A stretch of DNA of 64,000 nucleotides from Notospermus geniculatus. Lineage: Eukaryota > Nemertea > Pilidiophora > Heteronemertea > Lineidae. Below the pieces are notes generated by a model that searched no databases, was not told where the DNA came from, and worked only from the letters and a program-made list of their open reading frames with translations. Positions 9,998-21,472 of this stretch are shown piece by piece (position 1 is the first letter of the stretch; each line of letters starts with the position of its first letter). Location of the stretch: the NCBI GenBank assembly GCA_002633025.1, contig NMRB01002368.1:31149-95148 (forward strand), written 5' to 3'. A program made the position numbers and the translations under genes.

Positions 9998-10068
9998 CCT
10001 CGCTATTACGAACCCTTTGGGGTCCAAGGGTTCAGTTCGTATAAAACGAGGAGTTCGTAATAGCGAGG
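9998..10068. mobile_element. pogo/Tigger-like terminal fragment
   Basis: CCTCGCTATTACGAAC at 9998-10013 is the exact complement of GTTCGTAATAGCGAGG at 10053-10068, with GTTCGTATAAAACGAGG between. The CGCTATTACGAAC / CGTATAA words are typical of pogo-type ends. Only 71 bp remain. Confidence 0.5.
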
Positions 10069-10099
10069 ATTCGTCCTTGGGGGCATGATGACCACGCTG

Positions 10100-11480
10100 A
10101 GTAGGCCTAAAGCCTACTTTATATTTTGATGCACGACCATCACCGCCGACCGACGCGCGATCTTGCGTTCGACGCCAACCCCGTCTTGCGATTTGGTCGA
10201 CGTCCGATCGGGAGGCTGTAATTACTTGAGTCATTTCATAACAGTTCGCTGTCACCAAAAATAGATTTTTGCTGTCACTTAAAGAGCTGGTGCAAACCCG
10301 ATTGCAAAAGTAACAAAGAAAGGTGTCAATATTTGGCATATCCCCGTGTTTTATCATATCCCCATATTTGAGTTTTCCAATTCTGACCCCAAATTTGAAA
10401 AAAACGCCAAAATCGCACGAATCCAAGCCACGCCCACTTTTCGTGCCCCAGTGCAGCCAGCCTGAACGATGACGTCACACCCCGAACGCAGGTTTGAAAT
10501 GCAGGAATCTATACTATAATGGGCGTTGTGGCCGCGAAAAAGGAGGTGGATTTTGTTTCAAGCTGTGGTCTCGGAAATGCGTTGAATGTTGGAAACCAAT
10601 GACTTAGTAGGTGTGGATCATATTGTAGATTCCCCTCGACGCATTCGTTTTTGAAATTTTACCCCCTTTTTGGTAAAAAATGCCTTTTTGTGCCACAATT
10701 TGAACACAGGAGAGTTCCACACAGCTACTTGATAGTGTAGCCACCTAGCGGCAATGAGACAAACTACGTCCGTCCGAACCAACTGGAGTTGATCGCGTCG
10801 TATACAAGTGTGTAGTGTAGCAATGTGTACATGTGTTCGGTCAACGAAGAAACAAGGGCCTTTCTCACGCCTCCTCAAAAACTACGCATTGACGGCAGAC
10901 AACACCTTTTGGGAATGTTTACGTATTATGTGGGGAGTGTTTTAAACCTACTTTTAGGCCAGAAAGTGATGCGGGCTTGGCAGAATCAATGGTTTTTCTG
11001 CACTAATCGAGCGGCGCATTCGCCATCATCTTTTTTTGTATTGCGCTGTAAACCATGCGCACCAATTCCGTGTGAGCCGCGAAACACCCTACACCTGTCT
11101 TCGGCCATCGTCTCATCGCCACATCATTACATTGCATGGACGGTATCAGGACACATTCCCTTCGGANAAAATCCTTCTTTTGCCTTTTTCTCAAAATGGT
11201 GCTTGATATCGATGACCAACTGTCATGGCGCCACAACAAACCCCGCGAGCCATTCGCTTGAATATCGCCGAGAGTTTGACCTCTGGAACGAATTGTTCGT
11301 CTGGTAATCGCATCGCCGATCGTTCTTTCAGTTTGTAGGACGGAATCCGAGCAAGATGAAAACACTGAGCAAAAGAGGTCATTCTTGGAAGAAACTGCTG
11401 ATGATGTTCAGAGTGAGTTTGCTGAAGCCTTTGAAAGGTGAGTGCCTGGGTAGATTTAAGTGAATCTCAGTTGCTTACTG
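10100..11480. other. No recognisable gene; contains an assembly n
   Basis: About 1.4 kb without a convincing coding region. The opposing ORFs at 10825-11307 and 11003-11365 both read through the n at 11166 and show no family features. Confidence 0.4.
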
Positions 11481-12452
11481 AACATCGGAGCCCGGTTGCA
11501 CAAAAAAGCATACTAGGCGTAGTATCATTCTATCTCCTAGTTGGCTTCTAACTTCGTATACAAACGCATACTAAGTTAGAAGCCAACTAGGAGGTAGAAT
11601 GATACCACTCTGAACCACAGAGTCATGACTTTTATTAATTTATCGTCATTGACTCTGATGTATCATGGCCGCCATACTGCAGAGACTACTTATTTTCAGT
11701 GGTCATGTGATCTCATCTGGTCATGTGACAAACAAGATGGCCGGAAAACGCCAAGCAAACTTTATCAGGTTATAAAGTAGATCACCAAAAACACCGAAAA
11801 ACCTGCTCCGGTTTAACGCCTGTTTAATGATGGAATAAATATATTCATCAGCTATGTACACTCATGGCCAAAAGTAAATGGACAGCAGTTTTAGTGGAGC
11901 AGATAACCCAAACAATCATTCAGTTGATGATACAAGCATGAGATTTGGCAGAAATATTTATTGTGTGTTAGATTTTAAGAAAAAAATGCTAGCCACCTAA
12001 AATTCCAATATGGCGCCCATTTTCCAACATGGCCGCCATGACGCCTAAATGCAATATACTGTTGTGTAAAATAGCCAAAATGCAGTTGTAATTGAGATAA
12101 ATTGTAGGTTTATTTGCCAGGAACTTACTGAATTTAATGGAGAGAACAGAACTGGCCCCTCAGGAATCCAATATGGCCGCCCATTTTCAAGATGGCCGCC
12201 AAATAACTGCCGAATATCCAACATTCGCCAAGTTCCCTGGTGTTGCCGCGTGTTTTTCCATATAACTTGTTGATTGTTATTACTACTTATCTTTTCTTTA
12301 AAGAAACGCTGAATTGTATTTTAAATGACAGAAATGATAGGTATATTAACCCATTAATGACAACGTCCGTACTCGAGAACTAGGGACATGATGAATATGC
12401 TAGTGCCCATTTTCCTCCCATCATTGTTTTAACACTCTAGACTGGCATCAGT

Positions 12453-13921
12453 AATGACCGTGATGATAAACAGGAAGTCAATTTCCAGAGTCTTCATCAG
12501 GCTGGCACTTTCAAGTCGAGCTACCAGAAGTGTAAATGACCCAATGGGACGAAGGTGCAGACGACCCAATGGACCTACCTGGCAAAGTAATGACCGTGAC
12601 GTGAGGATCCGGGGGATGAAGGAGGGAGTCGCAGGTCAGGTTCCCATCGATCTCCCACCAACTGAGGGCCTGGAAGTCCTTCAGAGGAATCGGGCCATTG
12701 AGGGGGGTCCTTGTAGAGGATCCAAAAGTACTTGAGATACCATTGAGATACCATTGCAAGGGACGAAGGTGCAGACGACCCAATGGACCTACCTGGCAAA
12801 GATGGTTGAGAAGGCCCATGAATTGACACTGATGGAGGACATGAGACCAAACTTTCTGGAGGGTCTCCGCCGAAGGAAACACCAGACCCTGAATCAAATC
12901 GAAGATTAACCCCAGGTACTTGAAAACCTGCGATCCCCAACCTTCAGGCCAGGTTCAGCAGAAACCTGGCCCGGTGAAGGCTATATCCACCTTTGACTTT
13001 GCAAGCAGCAGCCACTCGTCCAGAATAAGGAAAACCCAGAAGCCTGAAGTGAGAGGCCATGGCCCGGAGAACCTTCGTGAAAATGAGTAGGGCAGGGGAG
13101 AGACCATAGCACATCACCACAAACTACCATAGGTCGTCAGACCTATCATGATAGGTGTGACGACCTATGGTGAACCTGGAGATACTTCTGATCCTGGAGA
13201 CGGACAGGGATATGGAAATAGGCATCCTTCATGTCCAACTTGACCGCCCAATCTCCTACGCGGAGCTGGGAATGAACCTGCTGTACAATTTCCATGTGAA
13301 ATTCGGGAACAGGGGACGCAGGCCCCCGGATTTCTTCGGAACTACAAAGAGATGGGAATAGAAACCGGGACCGAGCGGGCGAGCGCACTTGACGGTCGCC
13401 CCTTTTTGTAACATTGAATCTACTTCCTCTAAAAGAAACTGTCTTCTCCGTGGCTCTTTGGGAAGGCACACAGGATTAATAGGAAGGTCTGAAAGTTTTG
13501 GCCTTGAAATGATATTTAAGGGAAAGACCTCCAGATAGCCTGGGCGCCTTGAACCAGGCATGCTGTGTGTCAAAAGCCAAGCCAACTTTGCTAACCAACG
13601 CAGCATTGACTAAGCTCTACTCCCTAGCTTGCTTTTCCAACTCAGGCAGCATATCCCCGAAAATAGCCTTTCAGGGAGAGAGGACTGGCTGACAAAGCAG
13701 CCACTCCCGCACACCTTGAAGAACCATGTGATAGTAGCACTTCTCAAGATAAACACGCCTCCTCTCCAGCATAGAAAGTGAAGTATATGGAGCTCTGGTC
13801 TGAAAAAGGGCTGAGTGGTTGAGCGCAACGACCAGAGGTCGGAAGAGGGACTGCCTGACCGAGGAGTCAGAATGTCCACCCGGAGGGGACTCATCGAGCT
13901 TGTGCAGAGCGGCAAGAGTTG
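12453..13921 (-). pseudogene. DIRS retrotransposon: gag end, reverse transcriptase and RNase H, degenerate
   Basis: Reading the minus strand, a gag-like end is followed by RT text: EVDSMLQKGATVK, SHLFVVPKKSGGLRPLF, then GDWAVKLDMKDAYFHIPVR, which is the DIRS/Ngaro palm signature. The catalytic box reads LDEW rather than the usual LDDW. Next come KYLGLIFDLIQGLVFPSAET and VGPLGRLHLRPLQWYL, typical of the DIRS RT-RNase H connection. Frameshifts, several stops, a 46-bp hairpin (13126-13171) and an internal direct repeat (GGGACGAAGGTGCAGACGAC at 12545 and 12763) show that it is dead. The upstream gag part lies at 15643-16030 beyond an insertion. Confidence 0.8.
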
Positions 13922-14251
13922 AGCTAGCCGGCTTGTTGTACTTGACTCGATGACGCGAAGACTCGATGGCGCGATGACTCGATGACCGCCAAAATTATCA
14001 AAATGAAATTCAGCTGGTTATTTCTTAGAAGTGGAATGGATCAACAACGGAAGTGGACCGACGCAGTGTCGCCAGCTACCAAGAGGTGAATTGATTCAGC
14101 ATAAATCATGAAATGAAGGATAACCTCGAAAAAGGCCTACAGCTCCTAAGTCCTTGAGAATTTACTATATGGGTCCCTTTTGGAAAGTTGTAGAAATAAG
14201 TGCGGGTGTCAGAAGGGTGCAGGAGAGAAGCAATGTCCATCTAGGGCTTTT

Positions 14252-14768
14252 TCGGACAATAGCACCGGTTTCCTCCTATCCGACGATCGGTTGGTACCTA
14301 TTTTCGGACAAAGTTTATTTGACGGAACTTTTGTTTTTTAAGGTCACTGAACACAATGGTGACATTTTTTTCTTATTTCGACCCTTAATTCCCTTTTTCA
14401 ACCCGGAAGTAAGCCTTTTTCTCGGAAAGTATTAGTCATACGACAATGGGACCACTTGCATTCGATTCTACGGGAAATTTTACATATAATATGTTAATCT
14501 TATCAAAATCGGACAATAGCACCGGTTTCCTCCTATCCGACGATCGGTTGGTACCTATTTTCGGACAAAGTTTATTTGACGGAACTTTTGTTTTTTAAGG
14601 TCACTGAACACAATGGTGACATTTTTTTCTTATTTCGACCCTTAATTCCCTTTTTCAACCCGGAAGTAAGCCTTTTTCTCGGAAAGTATTAGTCATACGA
14701 CAATGGGACCAATTGCATTCGATTCTACGGGAAATTTTACATATACTATGTTAATCTTATCAAAATCG
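14252..14768 (+). repeat. Tandem duplication, two 257-bp units
   Basis: TCGGACAATAGCACCGGTTT begins at 14252 and again at 14509, and the following 240 or so bases are nearly identical, with only a few substitutions (for example ACCACTTGC versus ACCAATTGC). Near identity implies a recent event inside the 1.7-kb TIR element. Confidence 0.9.
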
Positions 14769-15060
14769 GAGAGGGTCGAAATTTTTAAAAAATCCAAAGG
14801 GGTATATTCAGCCGTGTTTGACCTTGAAACTGTGACCTTCGAGCTATGCCTTGAAACTTAATACACTTTTGCATCTCACTGTATATAATACAATGCGCAC
14901 AACCGGTGCCACTTGGTTCAGAATATGGCGTCCGTCCGAAAATAGATATTCCGTCCGACAATTGGAATCTATTGCGAAAAGTAACTGCGTGCACATCGTA
15001 GCGGTCCCTTCCTTCCTCCGGGGGCGCCACCATCTATATTTCTTCTTGTAAGTGATCCTC

Positions 15061-15092
15061 CTTCCTGCACCCTGCACCCTGCACCCTGCACC
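15061..15092 (+). repeat. Short tandem repeat CCTGCAC
   Basis: Four consecutive CCTGCAC units, followed by CTACATCTACACCTAC. Simple slippage repeat. Confidence 0.8.
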
Positions 15093-15642
15093 TACATCTA
15101 CACCTACGCCCTCTGGTGGCAAGCGCGCACTTCATTCACGCCAGGCATGATGGGACACTGCCATGCACCAACATTAAAATTTGTCTGGACGGGGATAGAT
15201 GAGGCCTTTAATTCACCTTTAACTGCCACGAACGCCACCCAACGTCTCCTCCGTGAACGACTCCTCAGCTAAACGTCTCTGTTTCGTTAAAGGAATCTTT
15301 TCTAAAAGCACGTCTCTGATTTTTGAATCTACGTCTCTGTTTTGACAACGTCTACTTTTTTGCGGATATTACCGCCCATATCTACGTTATCTACTTCCGT
15401 TCTGACTTATACTTCCGTTGTGAGTTAATTTGGAAATTCGTTCTCGTCTTAATTTCGTAACTCGTTCCGAGTTTCTGTAATTTGTTCTGGCACCTAGGAG
15501 CCACCGTAGAGTTCTGAAAGGCGGAACTCGAATTAAAATAAGGCATTCACCAACTGTGCAGGAAATTTTAACTGGCCTTCTTCGCGCCTTCGAGTCATCG
15601 CGCCATCGAGTCATCGAGTCAAGTACAACAAGCCGAGCTAGC

Positions 15643-16030
15643 CAACAAAGACTTACGACGAATAAGAGTCTCTACATCTGCAAGTTTGTTAGTAGGGATA
15701 GAGCCCTGCTTACCCAAGACACCTGTGTAGGACTCCATCGGCTTTTCGCCCGAGGGAGCCCAGGCGGCGAGGGGGTCACCGTCCTCAACATAAAACCGAT
15801 CTTTTTAGTCTTTGAGGTCCTTCTTGGGAAACTTGAGCATGGAGTCGGCACCAAAAGGTAAATCTTCCAGTTTATGGACTGGGAGGGACTGGCCATATGG
15901 GTGAAACCGGACGTCACTAAGTCGGACAGGAGGAAGGTATACGACCGTCCTTAGAACTGTCTTCCGGAAGGCTAGAGACTTTGGAGGATGTCGACCGAAT
16001 AGGAGGTTCCGGAGCCGCCCGCTCATAGGT
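15643..16030 (-). pseudogene. DIRS gag-like upstream portion
   Basis: On the minus strand this stretch continues the gag-like text that resumes at 13921 after the TIR insertion, for example DRFYVEDGDPLAAWAPSGEK and KLADVETLIRRKSLLA, which joins in frame to the other side. Stops and frame changes occur earlier in the region. Identity as DIRS rests on the linked RT. Confidence 0.5.
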
Positions 16031-16665
16031 GTGGCTATCTAATGTCCTATACGCTGATTAGATAGCATTTGGGATACTAAACCTGAGGTTTAGCTGATAC
16101 TGAACTCCATGCTGAGTTCAGCAGCAGTCTGTCAACTAGTGTGCCCTGGTAGCGAGCGACATAACACTCTCTTACTTAGCTCTAATCCACCACTCCCTCC
16201 ATGGTTTAATTTCCGATCGGAGTTTTCCTTCTAAATGAACTGCCTTTACCGAGCTATTAATGAGCATCATCTACCCAGAGCAACAGTTTTTTTGGTGCCA
16301 GAACTCCATATTTGCCCCAACACTATCTGCAGAAGTCCCCCTGCTAGCATGAGACTTGACTGCCAGAGGTTCCGTGGGGCATTTTATAGACAAAAAGAGC
16401 TCATCCTTTTGGCCACCCCAGCATTAGCAGTCCATTTTAGGGACAAAGGTTGGAAATAAAAGGACAAAGAAGAATGGTTTTATGGCTTATGGCCGTTTTC
16501 AGTGCGCTGGCGGCCATCTTGAAAAAATGGCGGCCATATTGGATTTTTTTAATGGCTAGCACTTTTTTCTTAAACAGTTACTTGGAGAGAATATTCATAC
16601 CAAATTGCATGCTTGTATCATCAACTGAACGATTCTGGCCCAAAATCACATTTAGCTGCTCCACT

Positions 16666-17537
16666 ATTTATCTTGAATATCTCCAAACCAATGCGGTGAA
16701 GAAAATTGAATCCGACATATGTAGTGGTAAATTTTCCTGGCTATCTAATGGTATCAGCGTCGAAAAAATCCGCTGAAAACCGCATTGGGAAGAAGGAATT
16801 TTGTAAAGGTGTGTTTTTTGCTACTTTTTTATTTGTATGATTTCATTCAAAATTTTTATATCACTGTGTTCTACTCATCGAGGCCTTTCATAAAATATCC
16901 TGAAATTTCAAATATTCCGTGTAGAAATGTGATTTGGGGGCATTTTTATCCAAATATTTTTGGCCATGCGTGCAACACCTTTGACACAGGCCTTTGCGCT
17001 ATTGTGAGTTGTGGTGGTGAATGAAAACTAAGTCATTTCTCGTTCACAATGAATAAAGAAACCCAGTTGTGGCTGTAGGTCGAGTTTGTCATGCAGGGTC
17101 AATTCAGAGGATTCCTGGTAGTTGACCAATTCACAGCCTGTTGGCACCCCGTCAATCCCACAAACTATTCAATGGCCATTGATTTTTATCTACGGGCATG
17201 ACCATTGGGTTCAAGGGGCTCTGTCAAAGGTGTTGCAAGCTTGGGCAACATAATTTTGATAAAAGTGCCCCAAAATCACATTTCTACACGGAATATTTGA
17301 AATTTCAGGGTATATTATGAAAGGCCTCGATGAGTAGAACACAGTGATATAAAAATTTTGAATGAAATCATGCAAATAAAAAAGTAGCAAAAAACATACC
17401 TTTACAAAATTCCTTCTGTCAAATGTGGTTTTCAGCGGATTTTTTCGACGCTGATACCATTAGACAGCCAGGAAAATTTACTACTACATATGTCAGATTC
17501 AATTTTCCCCACCACATTGTTTTGGAGATATTCAAGA
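16666..17537. mobile_element. Snap-back palindrome inserted in the mariner-like right arm
   Basis: Arms 16667-16986 and 17222-17540 are inverted copies (TTATCTTGAATATCTCC versus GGAGATATTCAAGATAA; GAAATTTCAAATATTCCGTG versus its complement near 17295) with a 235-bp loop. The flanking words CTCCACT and ACTGCTGTCCATTTAC are adjacent in the intact left arm of the mariner-like element, so the palindrome is a later insertion. Confidence 0.75.
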
Positions 17538-17863
17538 TAAACTGCTGTCCATTTACTTTTGGCCATGAGTGTACACGATGTATGTTGAATTACAAGCAAA
17601 ATTGTCGTCGTTTCAAGGGACTATTCACCGGGACTATTCAACATGCGGATGCAACTTGGATGTTAGTCGGTCAAGCTTCTCACTTCCGGCGCAGTGCGGT
17701 AGAATTCATCGCTGTATCGCTGCGCAATATGGCGCCCATAATACATGATAATACAGTCGAGATATGTACGGAGGCCCGTCGGAAATTGCCGAAGTACATA
17801 CGAAGATGACGTCGATTGAGAATGATACTACGCCTAAGTGCTTTTGTGCAACCGGGCCCAGGG

Positions 17864-17928
17864 GTTCTTAGCGCTCGCTCGCTTCGTCACTTCAGTGTGC
17901 GGTGACGAAGGGAGCGAGCGCTAAGAAC
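17864..17928. repeat. Hairpin repeat GTTCTTAGCGCTCGCTC
   Basis: GTTCTTAGCGCTCGCTCGCT with GTCAC is complementary to GTGACGAAGGGAGCGAGCGC with TAAGAAC. It is a short perfect-stem hairpin immediately outside the nested stack. Confidence 0.7.
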
Positions 17929-18198
17929 AAAGAAGTACCGTACGGTAAACTAAATGTCATTTATGACGGTTAGAAAAGTTGACACTAACTTCCGCCAAAA
18001 AGATACCCCGAAAGTTGAACACAACATACATGTAGTGATGTGAAGTACATGTACATGTATAGCCACCAAAAATGTCGCAGTAGTACAAGAAAACTGTCAA
18101 AGATGACAAAAGTTTCAGTTTGACGAATAATGCAGCCGTCGGAACAACTACATAGTAGGCTACATGTATAAATATTGGGGCATACACGTAATCGACAT

Positions 18199-18344
18199 TA
18201 GGGAGTTTAAGAAACGATAAACGTTAACTTTACGACAACGTCATTTTTTGTACCGAAAGTGCAATATAATCTGGTGAATTGACAGTAGGAAAAATAACGT
18301 TGTCGTAAAGTTAACGTTTATCGTTTGATTTCTTAAACTCCCTA
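18199..18344. mobile_element. TAGGGAG-type MITE 1
   Basis: Inverted arms of about 48 bp begin TAGGGAGTTTAAGAAACGAT and end with the complement ending CTTAAACTCCCTA. The outermost words resemble those of the elements at 60233-60616 and 61954-62073, although the inner arm sequences differ. Confidence 0.8.
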
Positions 18345-18999
18345 AACACACGCTTGACTTCACGGATGAACAGTAGGTCATATGGATCATATAAGATTGG
18401 CCGATAACATCCACATCCATGCTGTCTACTTCCTTGAAGGTGAGCCTTCCGTTTCTTGACCGCTTTTGGTTGGGTGCACATTTCAACAGGGCAATTAGAG
18501 CTTAGAGGTCCATGGGCCAAACCTGTACAGTCGACCCGCAAAGGTATGAACAGCGCCACGACGTGCCAGCCGCGGTATTTGGCGGTACTAACTGCTAAAT
18601 CACTGAACGAAAGCGAGGCAGTGACGTAGGCGTAGCAGACGCTATAAAACAATCACTAATTACGCACGATTAGTCAGACATTTGAAGGTGGCGTGATGTT
18701 TACATGTTGATGGATGTTTCTCTACGAAAGTTGCCGAAAATTTCATCGAAATCGGTTCAGTTTTGGCCGAGTTATCGATCGAAAGGTAACCTTGTGTTTT
18801 CGAAAACAGGCGTTCTTCAAAGTGCGTACACTTTCTTGGAATAGTATTTTGAAACTTCTGCTTAGGTCATTCGGGTTGTTATAACATAGAAGAATCCACA
18901 TGCGAAGCGTGGTTTTATGCACGCATGTCTGAGGGGTTGAAAATCACCCCGAAACACAACCACATTTTCAAGAAATCTCCTTCCCTTTATCCATTGTCT

Positions 19000-19097
19000 A
19001 ACCTGGTTCCATGGGCTCCGACGGTGGCGCTGACTGGTCCAATCGTCTGTTAGCGCCACGTCAGACGCCAAGGAACCCCGTCCAAGGAACCAGGTTA
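19000..19097. repeat. Hairpin repeat with TAACCTGGTTCC ends
   Basis: TAACCTGGTTCC at the left is inverted as GGAACCAGGTTA at the right, with GTGGCGCTGAC / GTTAGCGCCACGTCAG inside. A similar arrangement (ACCTGGTTCC...GACACCAGGCT) is at 48137-48214. Bases 18345-18999 and 19100-20275 show no recognisable gene. Confidence 0.65.
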
Positions 19098-20294
19098 TGG
19101 CTGCGAGAATCGTTACCTACTGCTGTTCAAACTGTGTACAAAAACTTGGAATACCATGCCGAAGTATGAAATTAACACAGATTGGAGATTGATAGTTTCT
19201 TCGTCTATTCAGTTTTGCTGGTTTTATGCAGGCGAATTAGGAGTTATGGCGATGTTTTTGACAACGCTCTACTCCAAATGACCTCCAATTCTGTGCGTAG
19301 GACGAAATTTCTTAAATGATTTCTCTTCACTCGTTTGCTTTATGCCAAAATAAATTACACTAATGGAAAGCTCAATGTCTTAGCTAAACACTGATATATG
19401 GTTTATGTGGTTGAATTTGAACGGTCTTCTTTTGTGCGAGGTGTCCGATTTCTCGAATGAGGTACTCGAGAAACCTCGTCGAGGGCCCCGATCGCCTATT
19501 ATTTTCCCGCGCGCAAAATAAATCTGCCGTAGAAAAGGACCTTTGCGGGTCGACTGTGTACCTACGATCCATCCGACCTGCAGATTCCCTCTCCATCCCT
19601 CGTACCAGACTGGTCAGATTTTATTCGGAATTCAAGAAACGTGGCAGGTCGTGAGTGGTGTCTAATCTGACAGTAGCTCATCACTCACATCGACCTGTAG
19701 CTCTACAGGTACCTAACTGTTCATCGGTTTCATTTTCAGCTTGATGAAGCGTTCAGTGTACTCGAACAGTACCAACAGCACTCGCTAAGTTGATCATGAG
19801 TGGAACGTGGGACACGAAGACACCAGGCCAGTACCCGATGCACTTGATACTCGAACTATATATCTATACTACTAAATCTATAGACTTCCAAGGAAATCAC
19901 GGCCACCATAGACGTTGCCACAGTGAAACTTTGCCTAACCTTTCACTACATTTCTATATACAAAATGACCACTTCTCAGTCCAAACATTTGCCGGGAAAG
20001 TGAACTTTCAAGCAATTTTAGTCAGGAATTTTTGTCCATGTAAAACTCACGGAAATTGCCGGACATTGCCGAACCTTTCAATCGGCCTCATAATGCCAAG
20101 ATGACCCAGATTCCAATAGTGTAGGCCTATCTGTTTATCAGCCTGTGGTATAGGTCACTGGCACACCATGATACTGAGACTGTCTGCTTTCTGCAGAAGG
20201 TAGGCCTAGCGCTGATAACATCATAGCTCATCTGTCGTCCAGTCAAGATCACACAATTCGCCAGAAGCCGCACAGGTGCTTGGAGGACTGTTTT

Positions 20295-20425
20295 CCTATA
20301 CCTTTACCAAAAGGGGGATTTTCCCCTACTTTACCCCACAAAGTGGATTTTTTCCGGGTGGATTTTTCCCTTGGGAATTTTGTCCACGTGGATTTTTTCC
20401 GGGGATTTTTCTGCGTACCTACTTT
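20295..20425 (+). repeat. Low-complexity repeat of GTGGATTTTTTCC
   Basis: Repeated GGGATTTTCCC, GTGGATTTTTTCCGGG and GTGGATTTTTCCC words with local inverted symmetry. Opposing ORFs rich in Phe/Gly or Lys/Pro are by-products. Confidence 0.6.
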
Positions 20426-20775
20426 CATTGGTATTCGACCAATTTTTTCTACCACCCTTATTCGTCAAGCCAGGCAACGGGTAAATATACTAGTCTTTAT
20501 ACTATAAATTAGGCCTGTTGACATCCAGTGACCACAAAGTAATTTACATGCCAGAATCGGTTTGAAAGACGCCTATCCTATCCCTTCATTTTTTTCGGTG
20601 TATTGGCTCACGTGTCTCAATAAACTATTCCACTTGAGTGATACAACTTTTCTTTTTCCATTCTTGTGTTCACTCCCAGACTCCGGTATTTCATAATTCG
20701 GAATAGTTTGACCATCTAGTCATTTTGTAAAGCGACCACTATTTGCATAGATCTACAGTCTGTCCCCACCCAGCC

Positions 20776-21412
20776 AGCCTGCAACACCGGCCCAACATTG
20801 GCTGTACCCCGGCAGACACTGGCCAACATTGGCAGTTTTTGTGCCAACCTTGGGGCAGTGTTGGTCCAACATTGGCTAGCACTGGCTAGCATTTGGTGTT
20901 TTGCCAACCTTGGCGTGGCGTTGGCCCAACATCGGCAAGAGTTATTGTTTAGGCGAACTGCCAAACGCTGGTCCAGCGTCGGCCCCGCGACGGTGGGCCC
21001 CATGTTAAGAATGAAAAAAAATATATGAAATTGACAAAGGACATCACTTTTTCTTAAGCCGGTGTAATGTTTTTCATTGCCCCCCGTTTACCAGTGCCTC
21101 CCAACAAAAGATTGACGGAATAAGCCGCGACGTGACAATGGGGAGGCACTGATCAACATGTCTTTCTGTATTTGAATGTCCGCCGAACAATAAAGCGGGC
21201 ATTGTCATACGGGGGGCATTCTCATACATTACACCGGTATTTGCCTACGTTTACCTGTGTTGGGCCAATGTCAAGCCGGTGTGCAAGATGATGTCGGGCC
21301 AACATGGCAAACATTTGGTTAACAGGCATTTGCCGACGTTGGCCCAACGTTGTAAGCCAACTTGGCCATTATTGGCCCAACATTGGCCCAAGGTTTTTGT
21401 GCTGGCGGGGTA
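20776..21412. mobile_element. GCCAACATTGGC-array foldback element
   Basis: Two blocks (20776-21002 and 21255-21412) consist almost wholly of GGCCAACATTGGC, GGCCCAACGTTG and related self-complementary words. They are separated by 250 bp that contain a younger MITE. Similar GCCAACGTTGGC foldbacks are common in marine animal genomes. Self-complementary words make both strands look alike. Confidence 0.75.
21059..21237. mobile_element. MITE with CCGGTGTAATGT ends, nested in the GCCAAC element
   Basis: CCGGTGTAATGT at 21059 and ACATTACACCGG at 21226-21237 are perfect inverted ends; the adjacent GCCCCCCGT is also inverted. The inner GAGGCACTG / CAGTGCCTCC forms a second stem. It splits the GCCAAC-array element. 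Confidence 0.8.
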
Positions 21413-21472
21413 TACAATGTACATGTCAATATTCCCCACTATTTTTTAGGACTGGTTCACATTCGCATCATC

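Larger units (their letters stand above)
13929..15635. mobile_element. 1.7-kb TIR element inserted in the DIRS gag region
   Basis: The left end CGGCTTGTTGTACTTGACTC, continuing with repeats of GACTCGATG, is inverted at 15580-15635. AGCTAGC flanks both ends (13922-13928 and 15636-15642), a 7-bp target duplication (up to 9 bp if end bases are shared). Taking the element and one AGCTAGC out makes the gag reading frame continuous across the join on the minus strand. No transposase ORF is present. Confidence 0.75.
11859..17571. mobile_element. mariner/Tc-like TIR element, interrupted, inside the outer element
   Basis: CACTCATGGCCAAAAGTAAA at 11859 is inverted at 17552-17571, with TA outside each end, as expected for Tc1/mariner. 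The left arm continues to about 12035 (TTCAGTTGATGATACAAGCA, GCTAGCCAC, ATTCCAATATGGC), and its complement is found at 16490-16665. The right arm is cut by the palindrome 16666-17537. No transposase remains between the arms; the middle is filled by a DIRS retrotransposon. Confidence 0.7.
11490..17857. mobile_element. Outer TIR element of a nested stack, 6.4 kb
   Basis: Left end GCCCGGTTGCACAAAA, followed by the words AGGCGTAGTATCATTCT, is matched at 17818-17857 by the complement (AGAATGATACTACGCCT then TTTTGTGCAACCGGGC). Near the left end a 34-bp arm (GTATCATTCTA...AGTTGGCTTCTAACTT) has its complement at 11572-11606. The superfamily is not identifiable because no matching transposase survives; almost the whole interior is later insertions. 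Confidence 0.65.

Noticed and set aside
10825-11365. Overlapping ORFs on both strands around 11 kb
   Set aside because: Both cross the n at 11166 and neither shows domain, splice or composition signs of a gene.
12349-12364. TTAACCCATTAATGACAACG as a piggyBac end
   Set aside because: No matching inverted end with TTAA found within several kilobases.
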